Positions 46,721 to 58,850 are shown, numbered from the stretch's first letter. The stretch: 64,000 bases of DNA from Voacanga thouarsii (GCA_026120185.1 JANUWF010001179.1:1963501-2027500), one strand, 5' to 3'. A program made the numbers and translations. Notes: a model not told the origin generated them from the letters alone.

Positions 46721-49065
46721 TTTGCTCAGTTGGTGTTCTCACTATTTTGGGTAGTGTGATGAAGAATTTCGAGGAGAGATGCAACCCTTCCTTTGTGTTT
46801 GTCCTCTGCTGTCTTTTCTCAATATTATTAGCGGTGCAGGAAGCTTGCCCGGTTTGGTTCATTTTGTGTTGTTCTCTACTGTCAATTTTGCATAAGCAAA
46901 GTTGATTGGTGAATTGCATCATACTTTGTGTTTCTTATATGCCATGATTCATGGTTTGGTTTTATTTCTTTCCATATGTTTCCACTGTTTTGACAGTGCT
47001 GTGGCTGGCAGCTGGGTTTGGCATATAAAGAAATTCAAGCTGTCTGTGTAATCTTTAACTCTTTTTTGGTGTTTGCTATCTGCCATCATTTCTCAATGTT
47101 TTTAGTAGCTTGGTGTGTATATGTTTGTTTTGCCTTGTTCTTTGTAGTCAGTGTAGCATAAACGTATGCGGGTACTCTTGCTACTGTGGGATATTCATCC
47201 GATTTTAGCGGCATCAGTTTTGATTGGTGATGTTGTATCTACCTCCCTATTTCTTTCATGTGCCACCATTCTTCATTTGGATTTTTTTTTTTTTAAATAA
47301 ATTTGTTTCCACACTCTTTTGGTAGTTAGCTTTGAAGAGCTGTTTTGGGTCCATTCCACAAGTTCCGTCGTCTACTATTCTTTCTCAAGATTATCAGTGA
47401 CTAAGATAAACCTTTCTGGATGTTTTGTTTTTTGTTTTGTGAGCTTTTTGTCTTTTCATTTATCCTTTGAGGTCTAGAAGTCTTTTCTTGTTCTATTTGT
47501 TCCAAGCAATTTCCTCCCCATTTTGGTAGTTGGGTCTGGTGTAAAGAAATTTTAGCGAGAGCTTTGTTGGTGATACTTTGCAACTCTTTATTGGGTTTGT
47601 TATCTGCAGTCCTTTTTGTATCTCAATAGCATATGGAAGGCTTGTTTGGATATGTCTGTTTCGCCTTGTTCTTTGCAGTTGATCTATCGTAAACGTATTG
47701 AGGAACTGTCCCATGTGTGAGGATGAAGATTCTCGAGAGCTGCACCTTTTGATTGGTGATCCTGTGTTAAACTTTCTATATTTCACACCTGCCACTATTC
47801 TTCTTAGAACCCTCGTCCAATTCTCCATTTTATTTTTGGTCTGTTTGTCAGTTGGAGCTAAAGAAATTCAAGGCTGCGTATGGCCGCTGCCTCTGTAGGA
47901 TGTCAACCTCTTTAATTCTCATCTGCTACCATTTCTTAAAGATGCCTTGTCTGAGTTTTTTGCTCCCCCCTTCCCCAACCCTTCTCTCTTCTTTTTTGGC
48001 ATTGATTGTTGTTTTCTTCAGAGGCTATGCTCGTCTTTCTTCTATCATATCAATGTGAGGTTCTCTTTTCTTAATGTTGTTTCATAAAAAGAACAAAGAG
48101 AGAGAGAGAGAGTAAGCTTGATTTGTTTTATTGGTTTCCGTATCCCCCCTCCCTGTTTTTTTGGAAGTTGGTTGGTGTAAACGAATCCCGATTTTATTGC
48201 TCGATTCTCTACTAGACCTTTTGGGTTTTGATTATCTCGATTGGCGAAGGTTGCGTCTGGGTTTCCATCAGAGTATTGTGGTTAACTACTATTCTTTAAA
48301 GATGCTTTATCTTGTTCTATTTGTTTACACCATGCGTAAGCAGTGGTTTTGGGTTCATCCAAATTCTCGAAGTGGTTATTCTTGATGCGTGGATGAGGGA
48401 TGTTGATATTTGATAACCGTTTTGTGTTTTTTATTTAACCTCGTATCTTTAAATGTGGTTCTGTTTGTTCAATTGGTATTCTCCCTATTTTGGAGAGCTG
48501 TGCCAAGTGTGAGCTGTAAAGGAGGGTGTAATCTACTACTTTTTTCTTGCATTTGTCATCTGCCACGATTCCTGAATGTTATCAGTAGCTCACAGAATCC
48601 TAGTGTGGATGTGATTTTGTTGCCTTTGTTCTTTGCAGGCATGAACATACTTGAGGGTTTTTGCCTTTGTGGGATGTTCATCAGTTTTCGAAAGCAGACT
48701 TTTGATAGGTGATGTTGTGTCAACCTCCTTCCTTCTCATGTGTCACCATTCTTTAAAGAAGACTTTGTTTTTATTTTTATTCCCTGTTTTGGCAATTAGT
48801 TTTGAAGAGCTGTGTTGGTCCATTCTGCAATGTTCCTTGCGTTTATTATCTACTATTCTTTGTCAGGATTATTAGCGATTTAAATGAGCCTTTCTGGATG
48901 TATTTATTTTTTCTTGTTCTTTGCAGTCTATTTTGTCACTATTATCCTTTAAGAAGCCTTGATGCCTTTTTCCGTTCTATTTGTTCCAAGCAGTTTCATC
49001 CCTATTGTGGCAGTTGGCTTTGACTTTGGCAAGAAGAGATTCAATTATAGCTTTGTACCTTGCAA

Positions 49066-50624
49066 TTGGGGATGGAAATAAGCTAAGCTTTAATCAGGAG
49101 CCCACGGCTTGGCCTGGCCTGGGCCTATTTATATTATTTATATTATATATCTTCTCTTATTATCATTGTCTATACCACAATTATATACTATTAAAGAGTG
49201 CCATGTTGTCCGGAGTTCACCTTTTTTTTTTTTTTCCTCTTGGTTTTAAACACTAATTTAGCTAATTTGGGACCTCGTCGCTGCTAACTCCTCTCTGATT
49301 CTGAATCAACTGAACTGAGCTGGGTTTCTTGTCTTGAGCAAAAGATTTCTTTTAACGCCATTCCTTCTCTCATCTTTTTTTCCTCTTTTTTTTTTTTTCA
49401 GTTTAATTTGATAAAAAGCATCAATTTTTGACTGCGGTAGAACTGATACGTTGAACAAAGTGGAATTAATGATTTTGTTTCAGTTCTTTGTCCATTTTCT
49501 CACTCTTCGTGCTAATGTTCTTTTTTCTTTCCACGGCAATTTGAATAAAATCTGGGCAAAAAATTGAGTCCCAGTAGCATTGTGCATTTTTCTTTGACTT
49601 GATTTAGCTATCTAACAAGGGCAGCATTGGTCAAGGTTTAAATGGAGCTTAAAAAGTTGAACTTCTAGGAGTGTTAAAAGGTGTATATAAACCATAGCAG
49701 AATTTTTGTTTTTTTAATCTGCCATTGCGAATGGAATAGTCCAGGTCAGGCCAAACTTCGGCAAAACAAGCTTGGGCCTATGTTAGAAGTTCTACTTTTT
49801 AAGCGCCATTTGAACCCCTTAGATATAGCTTAATCCAATCAAAGAAATATATACAATGTTATTGGAAATTAGGTTTTTCGTCTAGATTTTTTTCGAATTG
49901 CCGTAGGAAGAAAAAGGACCAGAGTGGGAAAATGGACAGAGAATTGGACCAAAATCATTAATGGCATTTTATTCAGGTTCAACTTATCGGTCCTAACACA
50001 ATCAAAACTTGATGCTTTTCATCAAATCAAAAATCAAATTAAACTGAAAAAAGATGAGAAACAAAGCATTGCTTACCAGGGAAAGAGATGAGAGAAGGAA
50101 TCAGAGAGGAATTAGTAGCGACTTAGGAGGTTAGGCTGGTAGGCAGTAATGGTGCTGACACTTCTTTTATTATTACTTCTAACTAAATTGATTACTTATT
50201 ATTTTGAGCTATATCAAAAAAATTAAACTTTCTTTAAAAAGAAAGTTTCTAATATATTATATATTATAAAATAATTAATATATATTATTTTTATATATTT
50301 AGATTTAATATAAAATATTGTGGGATTCATATATTTTTTATTTTTATTTTTATTTTTAAATAAAATATCGTGTTAAGTCAACCACAATCAATTTAGTTGA
50401 GACGAAGAGATTTATTATATTATAAAAGAAGATATATCATATTATTTATATTAATAGATTGAGAACAAATGGAGAAGTGGATTACATGTGATATAGGAAG
50501 TTCGACACAAAATCACCAATAAAAAATCATGCCTTTCAGGAATCTTGAACCTCATGTAGCAGATATGTTTATACCAAATTGACTGGATCAAGGCTTCCAT
50601 AAGCTAATTACAGAAAGGATGTTT
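49066..50624. other. Insertion in the repeat field containing a large foldback
   Basis: The field stops after a dimer-3 piece (49020-49065) and resumes at 50625 with the expected dimer-4 sequence, GGAAATTCAAGGAGAGAGCTG. The insert includes the inverted repeat described next, a TGG-rich CCTGGCCTGGGCC patch at about 49112 and an AT-rich tail (50150-50620) with no gene. Confidence 0.7.
49270..50130. repeat. Imperfect inverted repeat of about 860 bp (arms about 340-410 bp)
   Basis: The left arm (49270-49680) pairs with the reverse complement of 49785-50130 along its length. Examples: TCTCTGATTC, CCTTCTCTCATCT, TTCAGTTTAATTTGAT, AAAAGCATCAA, TTAATGATTTTG, TTTGTCCATTTTC and the inner GCTTAAAAAGT.GAACTTCTA. 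Both arms carry small indels and T-run length changes. The loop is about 100 bp. Confidence 0.85.
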
Positions 50625-51739
50625 GATAGGGATGGAAATTCAAGGAGAGAGCTGCATCTAGGTATATTCTATGAACCTTTCTTGAGATGGTTGAGGATAC
50701 TTGCCTGCAGATTTCTAAGGTGCAACTTTTGATTGACTTTTTATAGATGTTGATGTCCTTGAATATATTTATGCCATACCTGACTGCAAAGAACTAGAGA
50801 AAACAAGGCTTCCTTAAACAATGGTGGCACTGACATGAGAAAATGGGGAAGAAGGGGTTTATAGTTTTTCTTTTGCGAGTTTTTTGTTTTTTTCATTCGC
50901 TGTTATCCTTTAAGAAGACAGAAGCCTTTTCTAGTCATTTGTTCCAAGCAGTTTTTAACTTTCCTGTATATTATTATTAGCTTATGGAAGCCTTGTCTGG
51001 ATCTCTTCTTAGTTAGCGTTGTTCTTTTCAGTCAATCTGTGCCATAAAGTTAGGGACTGCTGCATGTATGAGGTTTGAGAATCTTGAAAGGTACAACTTT
51101 TGATTGGTGATAGCCAAAGATTTTAAGGAGAGAGCTGCATTTGGTTGTATTTTGCATCTCTTTCTTTAAACCATCAGTACTTAAGGAAGCCATATATTGA
51201 TGATTATTTATTTATTGATTTATTTGCGCTGATTGTTGTTTTCTCTGTAGGCTGGTTGTTTCCAGCGCTTTGCAGTACAGCTTGTACAATTTAAAAAGAT
51301 CAATAGCTTTGGTTCATGATTAAGTCTCTTCTTTTCTTCTTATCATACATATCAATCAATGTGAGATTCAAAATTTTCCTCAGGTATAGTAATATTTGCA
51401 TGCATAATGAAGATAATGCAGAATGAGTGAAGATATTATTATTATATTCAATGCCTAAAAAATATTTATTTTGGAACTTGGACTTCCTACAAGTAATATT
51501 AACTAGGTTAAACAACTAATATAATGAAAAAGTATAATACAAATATTCTTACAAGTGAAGTGCCGTCTCATAGCGTCCTAAGATTTTACCACATCGACGA
51601 TAGACCTGGATAGTATGAACTTTGTGGTAATCTACTATTATAATTAATTTTCTGTATTTTGGATTACTGTCTTATTGTGCCTTATTGTGTGAGCTGTGCC
51701 TAAGCTTTTGAAGGTGTGCGTGGAGTTTTATGATGCTCC

Positions 51740-51771
<32 letters not shown>

Positions 51772-53300
51772 TGGGATCCTAGCAAAGAACCTACTTTACT
51801 GTTAGGAGTTTTCTTCCATTGGCAGGCACTATCTTGTTGCAGATAAAACTTCAGATGAACTATTAAAGATAATACTCCGATGATGACAGTGGAGGCTATT
51901 AATTGATTTCTTGATCTTGAACTTCAGTTGTATGGATAGGGGAAGGATTTCCTTGTGATCTTTGATTGAAATCAAACAGAGATGATTTGATTTTTTTTTT
52001 TGGGGATAATTACAAGATTCAATTAAGTGGATTCATTTGATGGTTGTTTCAAGTGCATCTTAGTTGTCTGTTGTTGTTTGTGCAGCAGTTTGATATCTGA
52101 TGGAGTGGTGCAAGCTTATGCTGCTTCTAGGGATATGTGTAATTTTGGGGTAAGTAGTTTCCTCTAGCCATCTTGTTGCAGTTGCGACAACTTGAACCAT
52201 TTAAAGGGCGTCATTCTTGGTTGGTATCTTATTATGTTCTTGGTTGGTTGGTTGGTTGGTTGGCTCTCCATATTTTTCCTTCAATTATTGTGTCTTTAAA
52301 AAGGTCATTTTTGTCATATTATTTGGGAGAACTATTATTGCCATATTGTCATAGTATCTTGCCTGATATAGTATAAGGTTTTATTTGGTCATAAAAGCTA
52401 AGAAGTTTTTCTTTTGGTTCTAAACTAAAATTTTCGGGTGAAGAATATCAAAATCTTCTACAGGTTCTAAATTTTCAGTTGTCCTCGCAATGTACAAGGG
52501 AAGCATATTTGATTGAACAGTAATATCAATACAAAGCATAACGTATTACATCTTTGACAGGTCTATTTGAATTTTGTTAATTTTGTCGATTTTGATGATT
52601 TTGATTATGAATTATTATCACGAAGTCGTTTTTTTTCTTCACATAATTGCTTTTATTATGAAACCAGGACATTAATCCCCAGTGCATTTTCCCTTCATAG
52701 GAAAAAGTACATTTACTTTCCCATATTTGCTATGTGCAGAAGAATGTTCTAATGAAATGTAATAGATGTTTAATTATTGTAGTATTAGAGCCTAAGGAAT
52801 TTTGCCCGTCCCCCTTCTATCCTTCCCGAAAACGCTACCTTTTAATGGTGATTGTGCTGGTAAGTCATCTTTCGTCTTTTGCTAGTCTAAAATATCTGCT
52901 ATTTTTTGAAATCTTATAATACCTTGTGGGTAATATGAACTATTGGCTTAAGTGGATTTGAAACCTGGTTCTACTTAGATTAGATTAGCAAATTGCATCC
53001 ATCTCTTGGCGTCCTTGTGACTAGGGCCAAGTTTTGTAGCTTCGCTGACCCTTTTTTCTTTTCTGGGTATCAATTGTGGCATTTTTTCTTCATTTTTTAG
53101 ATTTCTTTTAGTAATTACTTTGGCTTTTATTTGAGATGAATGTCAATAGTGTCCTTAAGATGTGAGTCATTTCTAGTCTTTTGAAGGTGCAAATGATGCT
53201 AGGTCCTGCTCTTGATGCTTGGAAATGTCAGCCACGTGATGGAAGTTTTTATGGGGCTTCGTGATGTTCCCCTACCTCAAATCTTAAATGAATGCATTTC
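50625..53300 (+). repeat. Right part of the repeat field, more fragmented
   Basis: Dimer pieces continue at 50640, 50930, 51030 and 51120, then copies of the 43.0-44.5 kb segment at 51240-52250 and a third partial copy at 52950-53300. A GGTT tandem run lies at 52243-52264 and a CT/CA microsatellite at 51740-51770. Nothing coding is supported; the frame at 52567-52752 is chance. Confidence 0.75.
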
Positions 53301-53831
53301 TAGAACCGAATGGTATGATGTTTTAATATTAATAAATTTTTATTAATTGAATGATATAGTTTTCAGTATTTGTTAATATGTCATATTTTAAATAAAATAT
53401 TAGAATTTTTGAATAATCAGTCGTTATTGTGTTTTTTGGTGGCTTGTCTCTACATTTTTTGAATTTATTTTTTTTATCATCTTCTCATCTCAATCTGTCA
53501 CTCTCTCTTTATTTTCTTAATTATTAATAATATTTTTAATTCTTTATATTATTTGAAATTATAATAATTTGATAGTTTAAATTATGTTTATAACCAAGGC
53601 CAAGGAAAGGGAGGAGCAATACGGATAGAGACTAAATTGAGGAAGTTGTGAGAGTACGTTGAAGGCCAAGCTACCGAAATCAGTGTAAAAGAAGAGGGAT
53701 ATCATTTCAACTCAATTAATAAGTTAAATTGAAAATTTGCAATCTCAAGTAGAAAGTAATAGTAAATTAACTGTTTAATGTATTTCACGTATTACAAATT
53801 TGAATGTCTTTATTGTTTGTATAAATGAATT
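53301..53831. other. No supported feature
   Basis: AT-rich sequence between the repeat field and the copia element. Confidence 0.6.
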
Positions 53832-55555
53832 AGTTAAGAAGATGGATAGAAGAGGAAGAAAATTAAATTTATTAATAAAAGAATTTATTCTCAAAATTTG
53901 TTTGTGAATTTATATTTTATTTGTGTACAATTTTCGTTTGGAAAGGACCTATTGTGTTTAAGTAAGTGATCCATGTGAATGGTGGTCTTTCACAGTAAGG
54001 TATGGATCACAGGTTATTTAACATATAAATGTTTATTCTTAATTTATGAATTTCAAATAGGGAATGACTTATCTTTAATCAGTGAGTAGTCTACTTACTT
54101 CATAGTATAAGTATATTTTGAATACATACAATAGTACCTGTAATAGTGGTTTTTAATAGTACTATTTAAAAGAAACCTAAATTATTACTGTTACAGCATA
54201 GATTAATATTCTACCGCTTAGGTATGAGTTGGCGGTCTGATGAAACTATAAGTATATGCTTTGATATACTATAGTTGAGGTTCTTTCGTAAAATCAATAT
54301 ACTTGTATGTTAAGTATATGTGACTAATTAGTTAAGATAGACTTGTACAAGATAGCTTTTACGTTATATCGCCCATTGTGACTGTTCAAATGATCTAATT
54401 ATCTAGGGTCGTGGGGAACATGACTTAGATGTTTATTTTAGGATAATTCATTTGAAAAGTGGAAACATTTTAGGAGTGGTGGATCATATTGGATTAGAAG
54501 TCTAAGAATGATAGATATTAGAGAGGTGTTAGTATACTCTTTCTCTCTAATTGCACGGCGATGTGTAGAGAAGTATTTTAGTCATTACACCAGCTTAGGG
54601 TCAATATTTTCTTATGGTGATATTAGAAAATATTCAAAATGCAAAATATAGCTATTTATATAGTAGGGGTATTTTAGTCATTTTAGTAGCCAATGCAATG
54701 CGATGTGTCTTTTGATTCCCGAAATGGCTTAAGTCCTGAAAGATTTGGATTAAGGAATTGGTCTTGATATTTATGGGTTTTATTTTATTAGTCTAATTTA
54801 TTATTGGATTAGAATAAAATAAAAGGTTCGAAAGAAAGTATTTATTTTATTTAATTTAATTAGTTAATTAACTATTCAGTGCCTAGATAATTAGAAAATT
54901 AATTTGGATATAAACTAAATAAAAGGTATAAAATTTTATATTGGTCTATTTAGGTTTGTTAATTATTTATTGGGTTATTTAATAAAGTCCAAAAAATAAA
55001 TAATTGAGATTTATTATTAAGTGTTCAAATCTAAAAATAAATAATTTTATCTAACCTAATGAATAAGATTAAGAGTAAAATAAAATTAAAAAATATATAT
55101 TAATTATTAATTAATTAATTAATTAAAATAAAAAATAACACGGGATAGAATCCATGTTGTTTCACGTGCAAGATAACAAAAAGTATGAATGCTTTCTGTT
55201 TGCACGTGGGTGGAGTCTCTCTTGGGGCATCTACTGAAATGAATATGAATTAAAGGCATTTCACATAGAGAAATCAAAATATCATAGAGAAAGCTTCAAC
55301 GAAGCTTTTATCAAAGTTGATCAAACTCACTTCTTTAAGCCTTCACCGACTGTGGTATGGGCACTATTTCGGAATATCAAAAGTTTCACATGGATGAGAC
55401 ACAGTAGACGTTTGCAAGGACGTGAGTCACTAACCTCAAACATCATTATACAGATATCTACATCAGTGTGAGGAGGATCATTCAATTACAGAGGTAAATT
55501 TTTCGTTTTCTTAATATGCTTTCGTTTGGATGATTTTTGTCATTTTAAACCTTCA
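53832..55555 (+). repeat. 5' LTR of the Angela-like element (about 1.72 kb)
   Basis: Aligns with 60586-62412 from about 53863 onward and ends TTTTAAACCTTCA before the PBS. It lacks roughly 45 bp (after TTCTTAAT, near 54043) and 35 bp (near 54595) present in the 3' LTR. A TATA-like CTATTTATATAG at about 54652-54663 is conserved in all three LTRs of the family. Confidence 0.85.
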
Positions 55556-55557
55556 AT

Positions 55558-55569
55558 TGGTATCAGAAC
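55558..55569 (+). other. Primer binding site of the Angela-like element
   Basis: TGGTATCAGAAC, two bases after the LTR end; an iMet-type site with one change. Confidence 0.9.
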
Positions 55570-55755
55570 TATGGTTTGGCAAATGTAGAAAGCATGTTAG
55601 GCTTAACTAAAATAAGAAAATATTTATTTTGATTTAAATCTGTAATCCTTCGTGTTTACTAGTACTTCGCGAGTGGAAGTATAGGAACAATATATTTTAC
55701 TTTCAGAGCCCGCGAGGAAGGCTTGCTCGTTGAAACCTTCCGCGAGGAATTTCGG

Positions 55756-55838
55756 TTGCATTTGCAAATGCAATTTGCAATGCTGTGCGGTCAATAATTT
55801 TAACTATGCAGCCGGGCGGGCTGGGTCCACCCGCCCGG
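55756..55838 (+). promoter_or_regulatory. Structured leader RNA: 18-bp palindrome and GC-rich hairpin
   Basis: TTGCATTTGCAAATGCAA (55756-55773) is a perfect palindrome. About 40 bp later CCGGGCGGG (55812-55820) pairs perfectly with CCCGCCCGG (55830-55838) around a 9-base loop. The surrounding 55700-55900 is far more GC-rich than its neighbours. Its place between PBS and gag is where retroelement packaging and dimerisation signals usually lie. The minus-strand frame across it is incidental. Confidence 0.6.
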
Positions 55839-55899
55839 ATCTGACCAATGGGTTTTTCCGTGGGCCATGATCCAGTGTAACTAGTACATAGACCCGACC

Positions 55900-57056
55900 C
55901 GAACAAGAAAAAAAAAATTGTTTTTGATTTCATACCAAGTAAAGTTATTTTTATTGCAATAATTAATATTCTCTGAATATTTTGTATAAAAAATAATATA
56001 GTAAAGGAAATTTTGGATTAAACAAGATTATTAATTAATTAATGTGTTTAATTCTATTATTTACACATTTAGGTTAAAAGAATAGAAAATTATGAAAATA
56101 TTTATAATTTTCTAGCATACTTATTTCTTTTTATACCATATGTGCGCGTTTTCTCAAAGATCAAAGTCTTTGGGAATTTTGATAAAGAAAAATATTTTTT
56201 TAAATCAAATGGTTAATGTTAATTTGAACAAAAATTAGTTCTTAAATATTTTCTCAAATGATTTTATCCTTGACATAGAAAATATATTGAATTTAGATAT
56301 TTTTGTAAATTAAAATAAAAAACCATTTTGATTGAATTTTAATAAGAAAAATTATTTTTGTCAAATTAAATTTGAGATCAAAATCTCTCGAAAGTTTTAT
56401 TGGAATTTTTTAAAATGATTAAGTTTATTAACTTAAATAAAATTAATTCATGGAAAAAATTTTCAAATGGTATAAACATTGACATAAAATTTTTTATGGG
56501 TTTAGATATTTTATTTTGAGTTAAAAGAAAACTTAATTGAAAATTTTAAAATATATTTTTCAAAAAAAAAATTCTTATTTTAAAATATTAAGTGGGAGAG
56601 GGGTTCTAACGGTCTCACGATTCTAATTAGAGATCATGGGTCTCCTCCGTCACCCTAGGAGTGAACTCGTATAGGATAAGAATACTATAAGGATTTAGAA
56701 TTAATGAATGGATGTAATTAATAACTCGGGACGGTATTATGATCGGCCAACCTATATTGGAAATTATAGTGCGAGGAATGTCTATAAGAAATAAAAAGAA
56801 ACGGTCATCCCACGATGGAGTTATCTTCTAGATCATTACCTAGAAGGAAAATTAATTTGTGGTGGTTAATACACTTAATTTAGAAAATTATTAATCTTCT
56901 TAAAAAGTTATGTCAGTTTTTCTAAGAGTTAAATTAATCATATTAAAGATAATAGTGATATGGTTAACTATTATCGGATTTAATATGAAGATGAAGTCAA
57001 AAACTATTTTATTTTTCACAAACTGAATTTTTTTGTTATTTTCGATTTTTTCAGAA
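55900..57056. other. Long AT-rich leader without genes
   Basis: About 1.15 kb of untranslated leader. A purine-rich AAGTGGGAGAGGGG lies near 56590. I see nothing else in it. Confidence 0.6.
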
Positions 57057-57830
57057 ATGGTTGGTGGAGGTTCTTTCAGTCTTTTGGCTATTATTTTCCG
57101 TGAGAATAAACTAACGGGTTCGAATTATGTGGATTGGAAAAGGAACTTGGATATAATACCACTACTAAGGAGTATAAGTATATCCTTTTTGAACCTACCC
57201 TGTTATTGAGGAGGATTCCACCGTGGAAGAATTGAAAAAAATATGGAAGAAGGCCAACGAAATGACTCAATACTACATGTTGGTCTCCATGTCTAATGTG
57301 CTCCAGTCAAAACATATGACATTAGTCAATTATTAGTCACGATATTCGTTGATAAGAGTCGGCCCGCAAGGCAGGAAGCTCTTAGGATGATCATAATGGT
57401 TGAGGGAGCATCAGTTAGGGAGCATATGCTTAAAATGATTACTGTTTTCGAGAAAGTGGGAAGTTTTAGGGGTTGTTATTGAACCCGAGAGCCAAGTGGA
57501 CATGGTTCTCGAATTTCTGTCGGGTTCTTTTATTCAGTTTAAGTTAAACTACAACATGAACAAATTGAACATGACTTTAACTGTTTTGATAAAAGAGTAC
57601 AATGATATGATTGTTGTTACTTTTTCTTCTAGAACTGGGTTTAAACTCAGAAAGTTCAAGAAGAATAAGGGAAATGCACAGGCCCAACCCAAGAAGTAGC
57701 CCAACAAGCTCAAAGGCAAATGCTTCAAATGCGGACAGAAGGGATACTGGAAAAATGAGCGTCCAGAACTACAGGCAAAGAAAAATTTTACAAGTATTAT
57801 TCTCTATCTAGAGTCTATTTCAATGGTTAG
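57057..57830 (+). pseudogene. Angela-like gag, broken
   Basis: The start is ATG at 57057: MVGGGSFSLLAIIFRENKL, then TGSNYVDWKRNLDI, the N-terminal copia gag signature. The frame shifts near 57170, and further pieces read IWKKANEMTQYYMLVSM, DKSRPARQEALRMI and EGASVREHMLKMI. The 57496-57699 frame continues LSGSFIQFKLNYNMNKLN and ends after a basic stretch. The zinc knuckle at 57720-57765 reads CFKCGQKGYWKNER, so the histidine and last cysteine of C-X2-C-X4-H-X4-C are replaced by Tyr and Arg. Capsid function is lost. Confidence 0.85.
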
Positions 57831-58199
57831 ATCAACTTATTGATCATATCTGTAACTCCTTGCAGGGGTTTAGAAAGATAAGAAGACTTTAGAAGGGCGA
57901 GTATGGACTACGAATAGAAAATAGAGCACGAGTATAGGTCCTTGCAATGGGAAAGCTGGATCTTATTTTTTATTGTAATAAAATAGTTGTATTAAATGAT
58001 ATTTTATATGTATTCGGTTTTAGACAGAATTTGATTTCAGTTGTAAAGTTAATAAATCATAGGTATTCTGTTTCTTTCTATTCTGGTATTACTATCAGTA
58101 GAAATGGAGAAGTTTTATGTACATGACACATATATGAAAACTTATTCTTTTTAAATCCTACAAAAATCAAATAAATAACGTTCAATTTGAACCTTTAAG

Positions 58200-58850
58200 T
58201 AAAAAGAGAAAGGCCAATGTCAATGACTTATATCTTTGGCATTTAAGGTTGGATCATATTAACTCAACCAGAATTCAAAGATTAATTCATGATGGGCCCT
58301 TTGGCTCATTAAGATTGGAAAGTTGGCTTCAGTGTGAATCTTATTTTATGGGAAAAATGACCAAAAGGTCATTTACTCAAAAGGTTGATGAATCCAGGAA
58401 ATATTGAGTCTTATTCATACTGATGTGTGTGGTCTTTTGTCTACTCAAGTTAGAAGGGGTTTTGAATACTTCATCATTTTCACGGACGATTGTATAAGGT
58501 TTGGTTATGTCTACCTGATGAGGCGCAAGTTTAATTCTTTTGACCAGTTCAAAGAGTTTAAGGCTGAAATGGAGTAGTTAAGAGAAGGAACATGATATTA
58601 ATGAAAATAATCTAAAGTATGATGTCTCATATTACTCTTCGGGTCTCTTTTTGGGGATATGTCTTGGAAATAACGGTATATATTTTGAACTTGTTGCCTT
58701 CCAAGTCAATACCTAGGACACCCTATGAGATGTGGATCGGGTGTAAGCCAAGTCTAAATCATATCAGAATATGGAGTTGTCCAATTTATATACTGATCAA
58801 AGGAGACAAGCTAGAACCAAGATCAAAATTATACTACTTTGTTTGAAATC
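58200..58850 (+). pseudogene. Angela-like integrase remnant with deleted catalytic core
   Basis: The pre-integrase zinc region reads YLWHLRLDHINSTRIQRLI and LQCESYFMGKMTKRSF. The first core aspartate follows in LIHTDVCG (two frames, with a stop in 58380-58420), then FTDDCIRFGYVYLM and FKEFKAEME. After a stop at about 58576 the sequence jumps to SFWGYVLEITVYILNLLPSK and RTPYEMWIGCKPSLNHIRIW. The stretch that should carry the second Asp and the Glu (R-S-D-x-G-x-E-F to N-G-V-x-E-R) is missing, so no active site can form. Confidence 0.82.

Larger units (their letters stand above)
32600..49065 (+). repeat. Large hierarchical direct-repeat field with splice-acceptor-like monomers
   Basis: Two related monomer types alternate in one orientation. 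Type A has TGTTTTGGCAGTTGG...GGCATAAAGAAATTCAAG followed by GAGAGCTG. Type B has CCTTGTTCTTTGCAGTC...GGCATAAACATATTCAAG followed by GACTGCTGC. Anchors measured at 36165, 36272, 36428, 36671, 36798, 37018, 37169 and 37345 give 107-243 bp monomers and about 330-400 bp dimers. Four distinct dimers recur in the same order at about 33.8-34.9, 36.3-37.5, 41.6-42.9 and 47.0-47.9 kb. The GGTCCATTCTGC dimer appears at 34221, 36698, 39275, 40095, 42160, 45586, 47347 and 48816. Copies diverge strongly, no long frame is shared, and the short open frames are not genes. Confidence 0.85.

Noticed and set aside
32879..48875. Many 60-136 codon open frames in the repeat field as genes
   Set aside because: They are phenylalanine/leucine/serine-rich products of T-rich DNA, lie on both strands, and are not kept between repeat copies.
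32600..49065. Array of C/D-box snoRNA genes
   Set aside because: GTGATGT-like boxes recur, but the last base is wrong for a C box (TGATGA) and no CTGA D box lies at the right spacing in most copies; terminal stems are absent.
50060..50100. Small intron in the foldback arm
   Set aside because: GTAAGC to CAG on the minus strand is only about 35 bases, too short for a plant intron.
55703..55933. 76-codon minus-strand frame over the GC-rich leader
   Set aside because: Antisense to the hairpin island; no motif, and the GC-rich palindromes explain the lack of stops.
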